Below, piece after piece: positions 1 through 11,150 of a DNA stretch of 64,000 bases; the stretch's first letter is position 1, and each line of letters begins with the position of its first letter. The notes beneath the pieces are model-generated. The model saw only the letters and a program-made list of their open reading frames with translations, was not told the DNA's origin and did no database searches. The DNA comes from Guadua angustifolia (taxonomy: Eukaryota; Streptophyta; Magnoliopsida; Poales; Poaceae), in the NCBI GenBank assembly GCA_036346375.1, contig CM070502.1:25018114-25082113 (forward strand), read 5' to 3'. The translations under genes and the position numbers were made by a program.

Positions 1-33
1 ACATGAAATCAGTTTATCTAGGAGATTTGCTAT

Positions 34-470
34 AGCAACGGACTAAACTTTTAAACAAGAAGATTTGGTCCGTCAACAAAGAAAAATCCTTCAAATAAGA
101 ATGTATATCTATCTATGGATTTAATAAATAAAACTCCAAGGTTTGGTCCGGCAAAAGGCTTATGATTTGAATGAGTGCCGGACTAAATTTTTTTGGTCCG
201 CCATAGATGGAAATCTGAGAAGTTTTTGGTCTGTCGAAGGAATATGACTTTATATGTATGCCGGACCAAAAATTTTGGTCCGTCATACATGGGAGTCTGA
301 GAAACTTTTGGTCTTGCAGAAAGAACGCGAACTTATATGTATCACAGACCAAAATATTTGGTCCGTCGTAGATAGAAAAACACTTGGTTGCAAGATTTCT
401 TCCAGGAATTTTCACCACGGACTAAAGTATGTGAAAATATGAGGTTTGGTCCATCGTGAATGAATAGGCT
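34..470. repeat. Array of palindromic GGACYAAA/TTTGGTCC units
   Basis: About five or six degenerate units, spaced roughly 80-90 bases apart, each pair a GGACTAAA or GGACCAAA half with a TTTGGTCC half. The clearest unit, 254-290, is a 37-base palindrome with one mismatched pair centred on an A/T run. Others lie near 171-208 and 335-373, with looser ones near 34-75 and 412-465. No coding frame runs through the array. It may be part of a larger retroelement, but no terminus is visible, so it is called only as a repeat. Confidence 0.6.
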
Positions 471-540
471 TTGATCAATATTTTGTCAGTGGAGATCATT
501 TATGCTGGACTAAAGTAACTATGGTTTGGGATAAGGACTT

Positions 541-1210
541 TGGCTAGATTTGTGACAGACTTAGGAAAAGAACAACTGAATTTCAGTTTGTCGCAGATTT
601 GGACATTTTGATTGAAGATGGATTTTGATTCAAGGAGCAGAATGACTAAGAGTTTTAACTCCAAGCAGTCTAATTTTGACTTAGCCTTATGAACCAAATT
701 ACCAACTTGTGCAAAGTTCCTCTTTATAGTACAACCAAACTAAAATAAATCTAGCTATTTGACTTGAATCAACTCCCAAGCCAAAAACTAGTAATAAAGT
801 ACCTTAATCTTGTTAGACCAACTAGCTCCATCTTTGAATTCAGCATATGCTCTTCGTAGTTCAAGAATTATTAACTCGATCATCAACACCAAAACTACCT
901 AATAAAACATGATAAAAATTGAGGGGGCCTAGATGCTATCAGTGATGAACTTCGTGACTATTGCGACGGACAAAACTTCAGTCGATGCTCCAATCTACGC
1001 CGGACTAAAAAACAACTCAAGGTGCTGAGAGCTCTTCAAATTCTTCTAGTTGCCTGAATCCTTTGCTGGCTTCAACTACGTTGCTATAGAATAAAGATCA
1101 AGTGCTAAAAACTTCTAGTTGCAAGGATTTTCTTCTTCACGCCGCGATGCACAGGATGCTCAGATTTGCAAGAAGGATTTTATTTATCTGGATACAGTAC
1201 TCCAAAACAA
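541..1210. other. No gene seen; AT-rich intergenic or repeat-derived DNA
   Basis: No plausible coding frame. A weak GGACTAAA unit like those at the window start recurs near 1000-1010, so the palindromic family reaches into this stretch. Nothing else is recognisable. Confidence 0.4.
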
Positions 1211-1420
1211 AAGAGTACAAACCCTAAAAACTGGCTCTCTACATAGACAGGAGACACCTCCCCCTATTTATATAGAGCAAAAATAAAGAGATTGAATACA
1301 ACTCCACTTCTCACATACTCAAGAGTACAAACCCTAAAGCGGCTCTCTACATCAGAGACACCTCCCCCTATTTATATAGAGCAAAAATAAAGAGATTGAA
1401 TACAACTCCACTTCTCACAT
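1211..1420. repeat. 110-bp tandem duplication in LTR-like DNA
   Basis: Copy one is 1211-1320 and copy two 1321-1420. They are nearly identical, with a few small indels near positions 1230-1250 and 1340-1350. Each copy contains a TATTTATATAGAGC-like segment resembling an LTR promoter or leader, and ends in the same CACTTCTCACAT string. The surrounding DNA looks retroelement-derived, but no LTR pair could be drawn. Confidence 0.75.
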
Positions 1421-3000
1421 GGAAAGAGTTCGTATACATCTGAACCTGGCCCAACATGGTCAAAAACAACTCTTGCACGCATGTACAGCCCACATGCTGT
1501 AAATACGTGACTAATCAGCCTCCATGTGCATGTTCTCTAGCCCGAACGTCCCGCATGACATCCTTGACCACCAAGACCTCGATTCCTCCCTGAATCTAGT
1601 CTCGAACCTCAGTTCCTCTATGAACCTAGTTCCAGTCCCGTCATCGACCACGTTCGCTCTCGAGCAACACCTGCACATGAATAAATAAAAAATAGATTCA
1701 AGCACAAGTCCACGACTTGACTCAAAGTCAATCCATACAACCACTCACACGAGCGCATTGCATCAAGCAAAATCATTAACATGCTATCACAGCATATCAA
1801 ACAATCATCTTAAACAACACATGCACACGTACAACACATGCCATGATCGCAACCACTTTGCAATGCCAATTTCATTACTAAGCCAATTTTTCAGCACATG
1901 ATTTCACACCAACAGTTAATTGTGTTGTGTGATAGTCTACATCAAATAGTTTGCATATTCTTTTTTACAAGAATAATTTTCCCTCACTGTCCTGTTATTT
2001 TCATTGCTCTGTTTTCAGTTTAAAGTATTGCCAGAGCTCTATACCGTACAAGGTCACAGCTGCTTCAGTGTTGTTCCAATTGGCATCCTGTTTAAAAGAA
2101 AAGGACATATACTAGAGCAATTTATATATCCATTAGCATATTTTAGAAAGTTGGACAGTGACGGATCTATAAATTTTCATATGGATATACAGAGTTAACA
2201 AAATATTATTCAATACAAAATTTTAAGCTCTATAATAGCGAAAATTAAAGTGCAAATTGTTCAAATTAGAGCAAACATGTTACAATAAATTAGAACACTA
2301 CAAAATAATTAAGAAAAATTATGTGAATACATCTAGGCTTTGGTCAATAGCCCCTAGCTGGCTGCCCCCACCTCCTATCGCCGTTGCTTGTTGAAGTGCG
2401 CCATCGGTCGTCGCCCTATGGGTGAGCGAGGGAGAGGGGAGGGGAGATAGAGAGCATGAGATATAAAAATGGGAAATTTTAGTTATGGTTTATTGTGTTG
2501 TATAATGGGCTCTGCTTGGTTGAGAGTTGGGAGGTGTAGGCTTCTCATTAATGGGCCAGATCGGTTGGCTGAGAGGGGAGGTGTGTGAGAATGGAAATAG
2601 ACTAAAATTAGTTGATGCACACACACACAGGAAAATGATTCCATACTCCTGGGTGTACGTACTTTCACCTCTAGTATATTGTTTAAATGATGTTGTTATA
2701 CCTCTTATCCTTTTAAATATACTCTAATATTGATTATAAAATACTTAAAAGTGAGTTCCACAAAAAATTTCATCAAAATTTACCCTTTATAGCATAATTT
2801 GTTTAATATTCCTTTTACATATGGAAAAGGGTATATAGCAAAAAAATAAAGGGCTCTGGTGAATTTTTTTAACCATGTCACATTGGAGTATTTTAGAATT
2901 ATTATTGAAGTATACTGAAAGTGATAAAGGAGTATAAAGTGTTCATTTAAGTGGTATATTAGAGATAGGAGTATGTACTCCCGGAGAACAAAAAAGGCTT
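1421..3000. other. No gene recognised
   Basis: This stretch has many stops in all frames and no recognisable protein. A pyrimidine tract ending in CAG near 2019 precedes a short open stretch (about 2020-2195) that could imitate an exon. Its translation matches no family I know and no partner exon is evident, so no gene is called. Confidence 0.35.
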
Positions 3001-3002
3001 CC

Positions 3003-3050
<48 letters not shown>

Positions 3051-3067
3051 TGCATACATACATACAT
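3003..3067. repeat. Microsatellite (TA)n(CA)n(CATA)n
   Basis: A compound simple repeat: about six TA units, then about 18 CA units, then a short CATA run. Confidence 0.95.
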
Positions 3068-3254
3068 AGCTAATACACCTATTATATAATCAATACTTCA
3101 CAAAAAAAATTGGGTGTATAGCTGTACACGCTTGTCCATATACTGGATACACCAATGAAGTTGGAGAGTGATTTGTAAGAGTGCAAATCCATGACTGGTT
3201 TTTCAGCAATTTTGATTGGATCATGTTTGTCCTTCTTAAATTTCAGTGTTTCTT

Positions 3255-3475
3255 TTTTAAAAAATTGGCCAGGAGCACTGGCATTTCATTATAGAAGAGA
3301 AAAACAACAGGTGAGCTACATGCGCACACACGCACCCCACCCACACACGCTCACACACACGCGTGCGCAGCCCTCGCCTTCGTGTGCGCCCGCGCGAGCC
3401 GAGGCTCGAATGTGGCCGGGCGGAGTGAGCGCTGCTCACTTGCGCTAACGGGTCGAGGCCTCATTTGCAAATTGT
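3255..3475 (-). mobile_element. SINE-like retroelement, copy 1
   Basis: A 221-bp insertion flanked by a perfect 10-bp direct repeat AGTGTTTCTT at 3245-3254 and 3476-3485. Read on the minus strand, it begins with a tRNA-like head: an A-box-like TAGCGCAAGTGAG, then CGCTCACTCCGCC, then a B-box-like ATTCGAGCC. A G/T-rich middle follows (CA repeats on the plus strand) and it ends in a short A-rich tail. The copy at 18133-18350 aligns over the whole length in the opposite orientation. The head, the A-rich tail and the duplications support a tRNA-derived SINE; a 5'-truncated LINE tail is the alternative. Confidence 0.7.
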
Positions 3476-3485
3476 AGTGTTTCTT

Positions 3486-4280
3486 AGTGCAGTCTTTATT
3501 TAGAGCATCTTTTATTAGAACACGACATGGTTTTTCCTAAGAGCATCTTCATTTTGTACAAGTAGCTCACCCGTGCATCAAGTTGAAATTAGTTTGTATC
3601 TGCAGAAAAAGAAAATGGAGTAAACGATAGGTGAATTTTCAAAAGAGAATATAATTGTAGTAGGACAAGATAAATTGCAGGCAAGCTTAGTTTCTTTTGA
3701 TTCAATTATACTATCAGGGTTTCATCAACATGAGAATTCTAAGTGCTTACTTTAGTATTCTTGGTTCATTTTTTACCGACAAGAGAAATCAATCTACATG
3801 GAAGGAATTCAAGGTTGACACACTGCTGAAATCAATCTCCAAGTTTGTGTTTTCTTTTGGATTCTGTCAACCTGGTTATTGGGCCACGCATTGGATTCAG
3901 CTTATCTGAGTTGTTGCCCTTGTTTCCTTTCCTTTTTCACTTTGATCCTTTCTCATCGCGCTCTGTTTTCTTTAGTTCGTTTCTTCTTAATTTTTCCTTT
4001 ATCATCAAATCGGTTTTTTAACTTTTGTTCACGAGGATGCATGATTTGTCGTTGTTACAATTTTGCAGTCCAAGTTCTCCTTGTTTGGGTAACTGGGTTA
4101 TATTTTGGACCTTTTTCATTCTCTGTTAGGCTTGACGATGTCAAAGACCCAACATAAGAAGGGCCAGTAGTCACCATCAAAAAGGACCAGGGAAAAGAAA
4201 ATGAAAGACCCAACTCTAATAAGAAATCCTACAGAAAATAAAATACCAATGAGTTAACTTGTTAAGATTTTACATACCTA
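3486..4280. other. No gene seen
   Basis: Short open frames on the plus strand (3697-4157) match no known family and have poor coding character. No transposon ends were found. Confidence 0.35.
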
Positions 4281-4400
4281 TTAAGGGTGTGTTTGGTAAT
4301 GCTCCAGTTCCATCAAATCCATAGATCTGGTAGAACTGGGTATTTCTAACTCCACTAGATCCGTGGAGTTGGAGCTGTGAGTACATTAAGAGTGTTTAGA
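4281..4400 (+). mobile_element. Fragment of a Tourist/Harbinger-type MITE
   Basis: The sequence TTAAGGGTGTGTTTGGT at 4281 resembles the left end of grass Harbinger-type MITEs inserted at TTA. It is followed by the ACTCCACTAGATCC-type internal sequence common to that group. No matching inverted right end was found, so it is probably truncated. Confidence 0.4.
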
Positions 4401-4477
4401 TGGATCATCTTGTTTATATTGGCAACATATCCTGTGCACACAGACTTTCCGTGTACACACCGTGTACACCAACTAAG

Positions 4478-7400
4478 TGTAACATCCCAAAATTTGGCTA
4501 TTTTTTAAATTCATAAGTTATTTTGAATTTTTGAGAATTTCTGGAATTTATTTGGATTTAATTGGAATTTCTGGAATTTAACTTTTCTTTGGAAATTAAT
4601 TAAATAATAATTAAGTTTTTGCAAAATATAAATGAAAATATGTTATTTGAGTCCAAAATATTTTCTAGAATTTTTCTGATATTTTAAGGGCCTCGAATGA
4701 TTTAAATGAATTTTTGAAATTATTTTTATTCGAAAAGCCAAGAAAAGTCTATGAATAGTGTTGGGCTGGCCCGTCACTGTGCCGATGCTAGTCCAGCTCG
4801 ACGGAACCCTAACCGGCGCTGGCTGACCACCGTTCGATTTGGATCGAACGGCTCTGAGAGAACCGTGTAGTTTCGATTCGGCAGTCGTTGATCTATCACC
4901 GCGCGGACGGTCGAGATTGCGCCACGAAGCATCGCCGGCCGTTTCCGAAGAAGCCGCCGCCGTGCGCTACCGCCGTAGAAACTGCACGCCATTAACGCCG
5001 GTGCATTAACTCTTCCGGTACATTAACCGGTGCATCATGCAGAGCACTTCTTTCCGCGCACATTGCTACCTTTCACGCCTTCCGAGGATCACCGTAGTCT
5101 CCGCACGCACTCGCCGTAGTTCCGAGACCACTTTCGCCGTGTTTGCACCCTCTCCGGTAAGTCTTCGCCGACGTTGAGGCCACCGGAGTGATCCTCGCAC
5201 CAAGACGCGTCCGAGGAGCCATCCCTTGTCGTCGGAGAAGCCCCGCAACGCCGTAAACCGTGCCATCTTCTTCTTCTCTGGCAACCTATCTTCGCTGCGC
5301 CATTGTCAAGCTTTGGAGCTTCGTCGACCGTTCGATCATCAACCGACGCTCCGGATTCATCCACGTCGCCCTAGCAACAGTGAGTCTCATCTTCAACCGA
5401 TGGCCATTAGATTATGATCATGTAGTTTATATTTTACCGCGTAGCAACATTAATCATAGCCGTTGGATCTGCGTTGAGAGTATAGGATTGAATCAGTCTT
5501 AGCCATAGATTTGCAGATGAGTGTCAGGATATTGCCACGTGCCTGAAGCTGGGATTGCCCACGTGTGCTCAAAGCTGCGTCAGATCGTAGCCGTTGAATC
5601 CAATAATGGATGGCCTGGATGCACCCACACGTCAGAACCGAGACTAGCCACGTAGCCAGTCACGTTGCGTGACTTAGACCCAATCCAAGCCGTCGAATTT
5701 TGAATGGACGATTATGATTTTGCCGCGCGCCGGCCGGTCCCGAGTCGACGCGTGTTGCACAGAAACCCTAGCGCCGTTTGAATCCCACCGTTGATTCCAG
5801 TGTGCGGTCGAGATTGAGCCGTGTGTCGCATGGGGATCGAGGTGTCGGCACAGCCGCTGACTCGGTCGACGTCGCCCGATTAAATAGTAGCCATCCGATT
5901 GAAATCCAGTGACTGAGGTGATGCCACGTGTCGACTCCGGAGTAAACCAGAGCCGAACCGACGTATCGATCGTGGCCGTCCATTTTAAATCGGACGGACG
6001 AGATTAGATCAAGCCTTTGGTTGATAATTCGTCGCCGCATGTCACGACCAGATCGTGCCATGTGTCATGCTGACGTCAGCAGCTGACGTCATCAATGGGA
6101 CCCGCATGTCAGTCATGGCACCGAGGGTGCTGATGTCATGCTTGCGCAATAATTCAAATTTTTTTTAGGAAAATAATTCGGTGAAAATCTAATTTAGTGA
6201 TGACGTCATATTTCGGAATTTTCCGTATAAAAATAAATAAAGTAATTCGGTTTATTTATTTTAATTAATTTATAAACTTCAAATGGCTATAACTTTTGCG
6301 TCTTAACTCCAATTTGAGTGATTCCAATTTCTAAAACTTTGTAAAATCAAGATCTATTTATTGGTAAATTTTATGGAATTTTTAGAGTTGATTTTACTCT
6401 CTGTAAATTATATTTATTGAGTGTACATATGATTTGCGTAGACGTTGATTTGCCGGAGAGTTACAAGGGTGAATTTCCAGCACAAGACCTAACTCCAGAT
6501 CAGGACCAGTAACTTTTTGAAGGCAAGTTGTGTTTTGACCATTTTGCTCCTACGATTTGAAAATGTATTTTGATTCAAACTATGCATGCTAATTCAATTA
6601 AAAATGGATTTAAATAATTTAGGTGAATTAGCTAAAACAACCTATTTGTTATTGCCACCTTGTCACTAGTATTTGTATGCCATGATTCCATTTGATATCC
6701 TAAGCTTGGTAGTATTAGTTGGTTGATAATATTGTGCCAACACGGGAGGCTAGACCGTGAATAGTTGTTTAGCCATGCTTATAACGTAAACAATCTTTTT
6801 GAATACAAAAGCAACATTGACTAAAGAAATAGTGAATGCGTTTTGATAAAAGGTGGAATATTGTTGGTAATGATGTTGGAGTGTAGAGACCTGTGTGGTT
6901 CTACATGAAGGATGATTACGGGCATGTGTTGCACTGTTAAATAACTTGGGGTGGAAATTGTTTTAGACTGAGGCAAGTGGACCGAGGCTTTGTGCCAGGT
7001 GGGCCTTCGTGACATTTGGGGGGTTTTGAGTGTTGTGAGGGCTGTGTGCCAAGTTTGAGAGAAGGATATCTTGCCTTGGTCAGTTAAGGACCTTACCTTG
7101 TAAGCCTTTGACCTGAGTCTCTCGTACAACCACATGTCTTAATGGGAAGACCTAGTTTAGTAGGATTCTGATGTCTCACCATGGATACCTCGAGGTGGCG
7201 ATTACGGGGTAATCAGATGGAGGAGCGTGCTGTGCATACGGCTTGGTACCGATCCAACGGTGTTAAATCATCCTATACTTCGCTCTGTGTGAGGGAAGTG
7301 ATAGTGAGGCAACTTCTTGAGAGGTTCCTAGGTGGAGATAGAAGTCTTTGAAAGGTTTTGTTGCGATCAATTGCCTTTGTGACGTCGATCAGATCTTGTG

Positions 7401-7629
7401 GGTAAAGTGTACAACCTCTGCAGAGTATTAAAACTGTTCGAATAGCCGAGTCCACGATACTGGACAATGCTCGGAGATTACAGTCAAGGGGTAGAGTTTC
7501 GAAAATAAAATGGGGTGGAAGGCTGTGTGCCAGAGTTGATGATGAAAGTTGATTAAGGACTGTGTGTCCAAAATTATGTGGAAATCAATTGAGAAACTTA
7601 TTACATTATTAAGGTTTTGCTGCTTTATA
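4478..7629 (+). mobile_element. Long gypsy-type LTR, partial
   Basis: The sequence starts at 4478 with TGTAACATCCCAAAATTTGG, a common start for long grass gypsy LTRs. It continues for more than 3 kb without a coding frame, with a GC-rich middle (4740-6100) and an AT-rich far part. The segment 7395-7450, around the CCTCTGCAGAG and TTCGAATAGCCG words, recurs inverted at 63150-63210 inside the fragment 62461-63839. The partner LTR and internal domains are absent, and the right side is cut by the assembly gap. The superfamily call rests on remembered LTR features and is moderate. It could be a solo LTR or one end of an element collapsed in assembly. Confidence 0.5.
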
Positions 7630-7729
7630 NNNNNNNNNNNNNNNNNNNNNNNNNNNNNNNNNNNNNNNNNNNNNNNNNNNNNNNNNNNNNNNNNNNNNNN
7701 NNNNNNNNNNNNNNNNNNNNNNNNNNNNN
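7630..7729. other. Assembly gap, 100 N
   Basis: Exactly 100 consecutive N, the usual placeholder for a gap of unknown size. The right flank is inside a MULE transposase; the left flank is in gypsy-like LTR DNA. The C-terminal half of the transposase and the left end of the MULE are therefore missing from view. Confidence 0.99.
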
Positions 7730-9104
7730 TGCGCTTAAAATCGCCCTTGTACTTCCCTGTGAGGAATGTGCCGCCCATGCAAATGACCGGGCGACAGTGT
7801 CGGAACGCATTTATGCATGCGCCTAGGGCGAAGAAGGCCCGCTGCAAGACCCACTTACTCGCGCACACACCATCCGCAGGAAAACTCCACAAGGTCGATG
7901 ACCGTACCGGGATTCCTATGTGATATTGCCCTGAGCAAGTGTGGAATATTCTCGTATGAAGCCTCGTACGTCCTGAACCGTATTTGCAAAGCAATCCTTT
8001 TTGCTTTCCATGCCTTTCCGTAGCTAATCTTGTACTGAAACCTCTCCTCTACGGCTCTGATAATAGATCGAGGCTACAGGTGCGGATTGTCCACAATCTG
8101 ACCATAAAACACATTTGCCACCCAAGTGGACAACAGATTGCGGTGTTCCTGGTCCGCTTCCTCTAGTTGGCAGTTATGCTCCATCACTATGGAACATTTC
8201 CAGTAGTCCGTCCACTTCCCCTTGTATGCATGCACCTGCCATGGGCACGAATCAACTACGCACTTCACATCATATTCTTTTTTGCTGGACTTCACTACCT
8301 CGAATTGCAGCCAAGAGACATTGACCGAGATTTCACCGCATCTATCACGGTTTCTTTGTCTTTATATATGGCCCCCTGCGTGACCTCGTTCTCATGATAC
8401 TGCCATGCATCTCTGTTCCCTTCATTCATTGTTAGGTGTTCGAAATTATAATTAGCCCACGCACCAGGGACAGGCACCTCAGTAGTATTGACCTCCTCGT
8501 CCGAGTGTTCACCATCAGGGACTTCTTCATCCGCGCGGTCCTCCTCCTCCATCAAGTCAACTATGTGCCCCACCTCCTCACCCTCGTCGGCCACCCCCTG
8601 CGCCTCCACGACTGTCTCCTTGCCCCCCCCAGGTCCCTCGCTATCGCCAACCTCGTGTCTCCCGTCTCCGGGGTCCTCGCCACCTTCATCATTGCATTCT
8701 TACATATCTATCTTCCCCTCCTCCGTAATATCTAACCCGACATCACGAACCTCCGACACCGATGGAGGTATCTGGTACCACTCTACTAGCAACATGAGAG
8801 GCCAGCCCCGCTCTACGGCATACCCAACATAACTCCTCCATGACAATGTCGCGTTAATAGGAATCAACTTTCCATAAAAACAGTGCTGCGCACGGCTTAC
8901 TACTGCTCTAACCCGCAGCCGAACACTCTGGGCATCCAAATTGAACATCCGAAACATCCGCTCCAACAAACCCCTGTATGTTCTATCTCTCGGCCTAGAT
9001 ATACCCCATATGACTATTGAAAATACCAACAAATCCACTCCATCCAACCCCTGTGCTATCTCCCCATCTCCATAAAATATTTGAAAATACAATTTCTCCG
9101 ACAT
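7730..9104 (-). pseudogene. MuDR-type MULE transposase, decayed and truncated by the gap
   Basis: Three frame-shifted pieces read on the minus strand. The N-terminal piece (9104-8700) starts MSEKLYFQIF. An acidic linker leads into the Mutator DNA-binding domain (8609-8074, with WQYHENEV, VIDAVKSRSM and CVVDSCPWQVHAYKG). A third piece (about 8075-7730) carries the start of the MULE transposase core, including KISYGKAWKAKRIA and RPVICMGGTFLTGKYKG. In this family the last motif normally reads DGT, where the Asp is the first catalytic residue; here the codon is GGC (Gly). The remaining catalytic residues would lie beyond the gap. Frameshifts, an in-frame stop near 8081 and the lost Asp make it inactive. 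The family call is firm from the domain order. Confidence 0.85.
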
Positions 9105-9740
9105 GCTGCCTACAACGTCAAATCGAAAAAAATCATCATTTCTCCATCTAACCGCAACATATAAATGTTACATTATATTATCAAAAAAAAATTCTCTACT
9201 AATTTCTAACGGTGCCTGATATGTCCAATTTTTTTTACTCTACTAATTTCTAACGTTTGGTGATCATACTAAGAAATCCGACTCTAAATATCTCATTCTT
9301 TCTTTAATTTCTACGTCACAATTTTCGGAACATTACTCGCGCAACATATAACTAGTCTATCATGTTTTATCATAATATTACATTTCTAACGCATTACATT
9401 TCTAAATATTGCCTAATATATTATTTGCATAACAAAATTTTCTTGCACAATTCTACTACATTAAATTTCTAAATATTGGCTAATATTTCTACTACATTGA
9501 ATCTCAACAGATTCTAAATAATACACAATCCTAATATTTTTAAAACTACATTAATTTTCTAAATATTGTCTAATATAAAATACCACATTAAATTTCAAAA
9601 TTTCTAAATACTAAATACTACACAATCCTAAAATTTCTAAATACTACACAATGCTAAAATATTAAATACTACATTAAATTTCTAAAAATTACATAAAAGT
9701 TTTTCGAACTTACCTTCACAAAAATAACAAATCTACTTTT

Positions 9741-9806
9741 TTCCCTCTTTTTTCTCTTTTCCTCTCTTTTCTCTCCTCTCCTCTCCTCTCCTCTCTTCTT
9801 CTCTTC
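9741..9806. repeat. Polypyrimidine (CT)n tract
   Basis: C/T-only run with repeated CTCTCC and TTTTCTCTTTT words. It lies in the presumed 5' untranslated region of the MULE transposase (as GA-rich sequence on the coding strand). Confidence 0.85.
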
Positions 9807-10119
9807 GCGCAGCGCTCGGTCTCCCTCTCCTTCACTCGCCAAATCGCAAGATCAAGTCTGCGCGAGCTTTAAAAGGTCGTCGCATCAGCCAGAACAGGCG
9901 ATCGCCCTAGACCCGGGCGATAGGCGACGCGTGTCCCCGCTCGTCGAACGAGCAACGGTCGGAGCATTGGCTTCCCTAACGGCCGTTAAGCACAGTAACC
10001 TGTCGCCTCAATGCGGGGCGATCGCCCGTAATGGGGTGACAGGGTAGTTTCGCAATTTTGTGTTCCCACCGATTAGTTTTGAAAAAATGAATTAAAATAA
10101 ATATTAAATAAAAAAATTC

Positions 10120-10562
10120 TCTACTCAGAACCCCTCAATCAAGGTGGAAATCGAACGGGAAAATGAGCGAACGGGCCGAAGTTGGTGTGGCAATGACGCG
10201 ATAGCGGGAGGCAGCGCGCGTCCAGGCATTGGAGGACGCCGAGGCCGCACGACCGCACGAGGGAATGCATGTAGCGGATGTTAATTAGTTGCAGTTGTGA
10301 TCTGATTCGATTTGCGTGGCTACTTTAGCTTTTAATTTTAGATTATGATCTTAAAAGCAAATAAAAAGTAAACAACTCGATTCTAAAATCCGATTCTCAC
10401 AATACAGTCTATCTATATATACTAGAATCTATAATCCACTTCATATGTTCTTTTGGATTCTAGTTTTTAAAGAATCAACCTCTCTATAATGAAAATCTAA
10501 AATTAATTTTTAAAGAATCCAAAACTGAAACAAATATACCCTCATGAGTAGTGGATCGAGTA
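10120..10562. other. No gene seen; spacer between MULE and copia element
   Basis: AT-rich, no coding frame, no recognised element. It ends in the GTTTA target duplication of the copia element. Confidence 0.5.
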
Positions 10563-10567
10563 GTTTA

Positions 10568-10791
10568 TGTTGAGAAACCTCGCTACCGGGTGTAGTCCGG
10601 GGTTTCCCGACAGATCGAAAACAACGAACAATACAATGAGCAGAGGAGACCAGAGTATACGGAGGGACGAGTTTCTTTATTGCTTTCTCAGATCGTGTAC
10701 AATGGGGTGACCCTCCTCCATATTTATAGCCTATGTCTAGGGTTTGGCAGATGGGCCAAGCAGACGCCGTGGGCAGCCAAGGTTTCTAACA
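10568..10791 (-). repeat. Copia 3' LTR (low-coordinate side)
   Basis: Starts TGTTGAGAAACC and ends TTTCTAACA. It holds a CTCCATATTTATAGCC stretch. It is the downstream LTR with respect to the minus-strand coding direction. Confidence 0.93.
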
Positions 10792-11150
10792 CTCCCCTTG
10801 GCCCTTTGTCATGAGATGCATATGCCTCATCAAAACTCCAGAAAAACCCAGTGGGAAAAATACTTGAAGAAAGAGTACATAGCATACGCTTGCTGTGTTG
10901 CACGAATTGCCTTATCAAAAACCTTATGTGAGAAATTTTCGTGAAAACTCACTAAGGGAAAAGGAGTACAATTCACCCAAACTTCAATGTTAATCTTCAA
11001 GATCATGTTTGGGTACTCAAACTTCAAGTTCAAGATTTATGTAGGAGTATGTGAAATATCTCCCCCTGAAATCTGCACTTCTCTAAGTCTCATCATCCCA
11101 ATTCCTTTAACGCACCTTTCAAAAGTAGATGCTGGGAGTGACTTAGTGAA

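Larger units (their letters stand above)
7730..10119 (-). mobile_element. MULE (Mutator-like element), right part
   Basis: It contains a decayed MuDR-type transposase (7730-9104) and ends at 10119 in a terminal sequence. That sequence, about 10000-10119, closely matches the right arm of the fold-back element at 35551-35996: CTGTCGCC, then GCGATCGCCC, GGGTGACAG, CCGATTAGTTTT and an AAATATTAAATAAAAAAATTC end. The 9-10 bases after it (10120 on) should be the target duplication, but the left terminus lies in or beyond the gap. Between the transposase start and the end are an AT-rich tract with loose tandem repeats (9170-9700) and a pyrimidine tract. Confidence 0.75.

Noticed and set aside
7428..7994. 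188-aa minus-strand frame through the N run
   Set aside because: It exists only because N codons are read as X; the part right of the gap is kept as MULE transposase.
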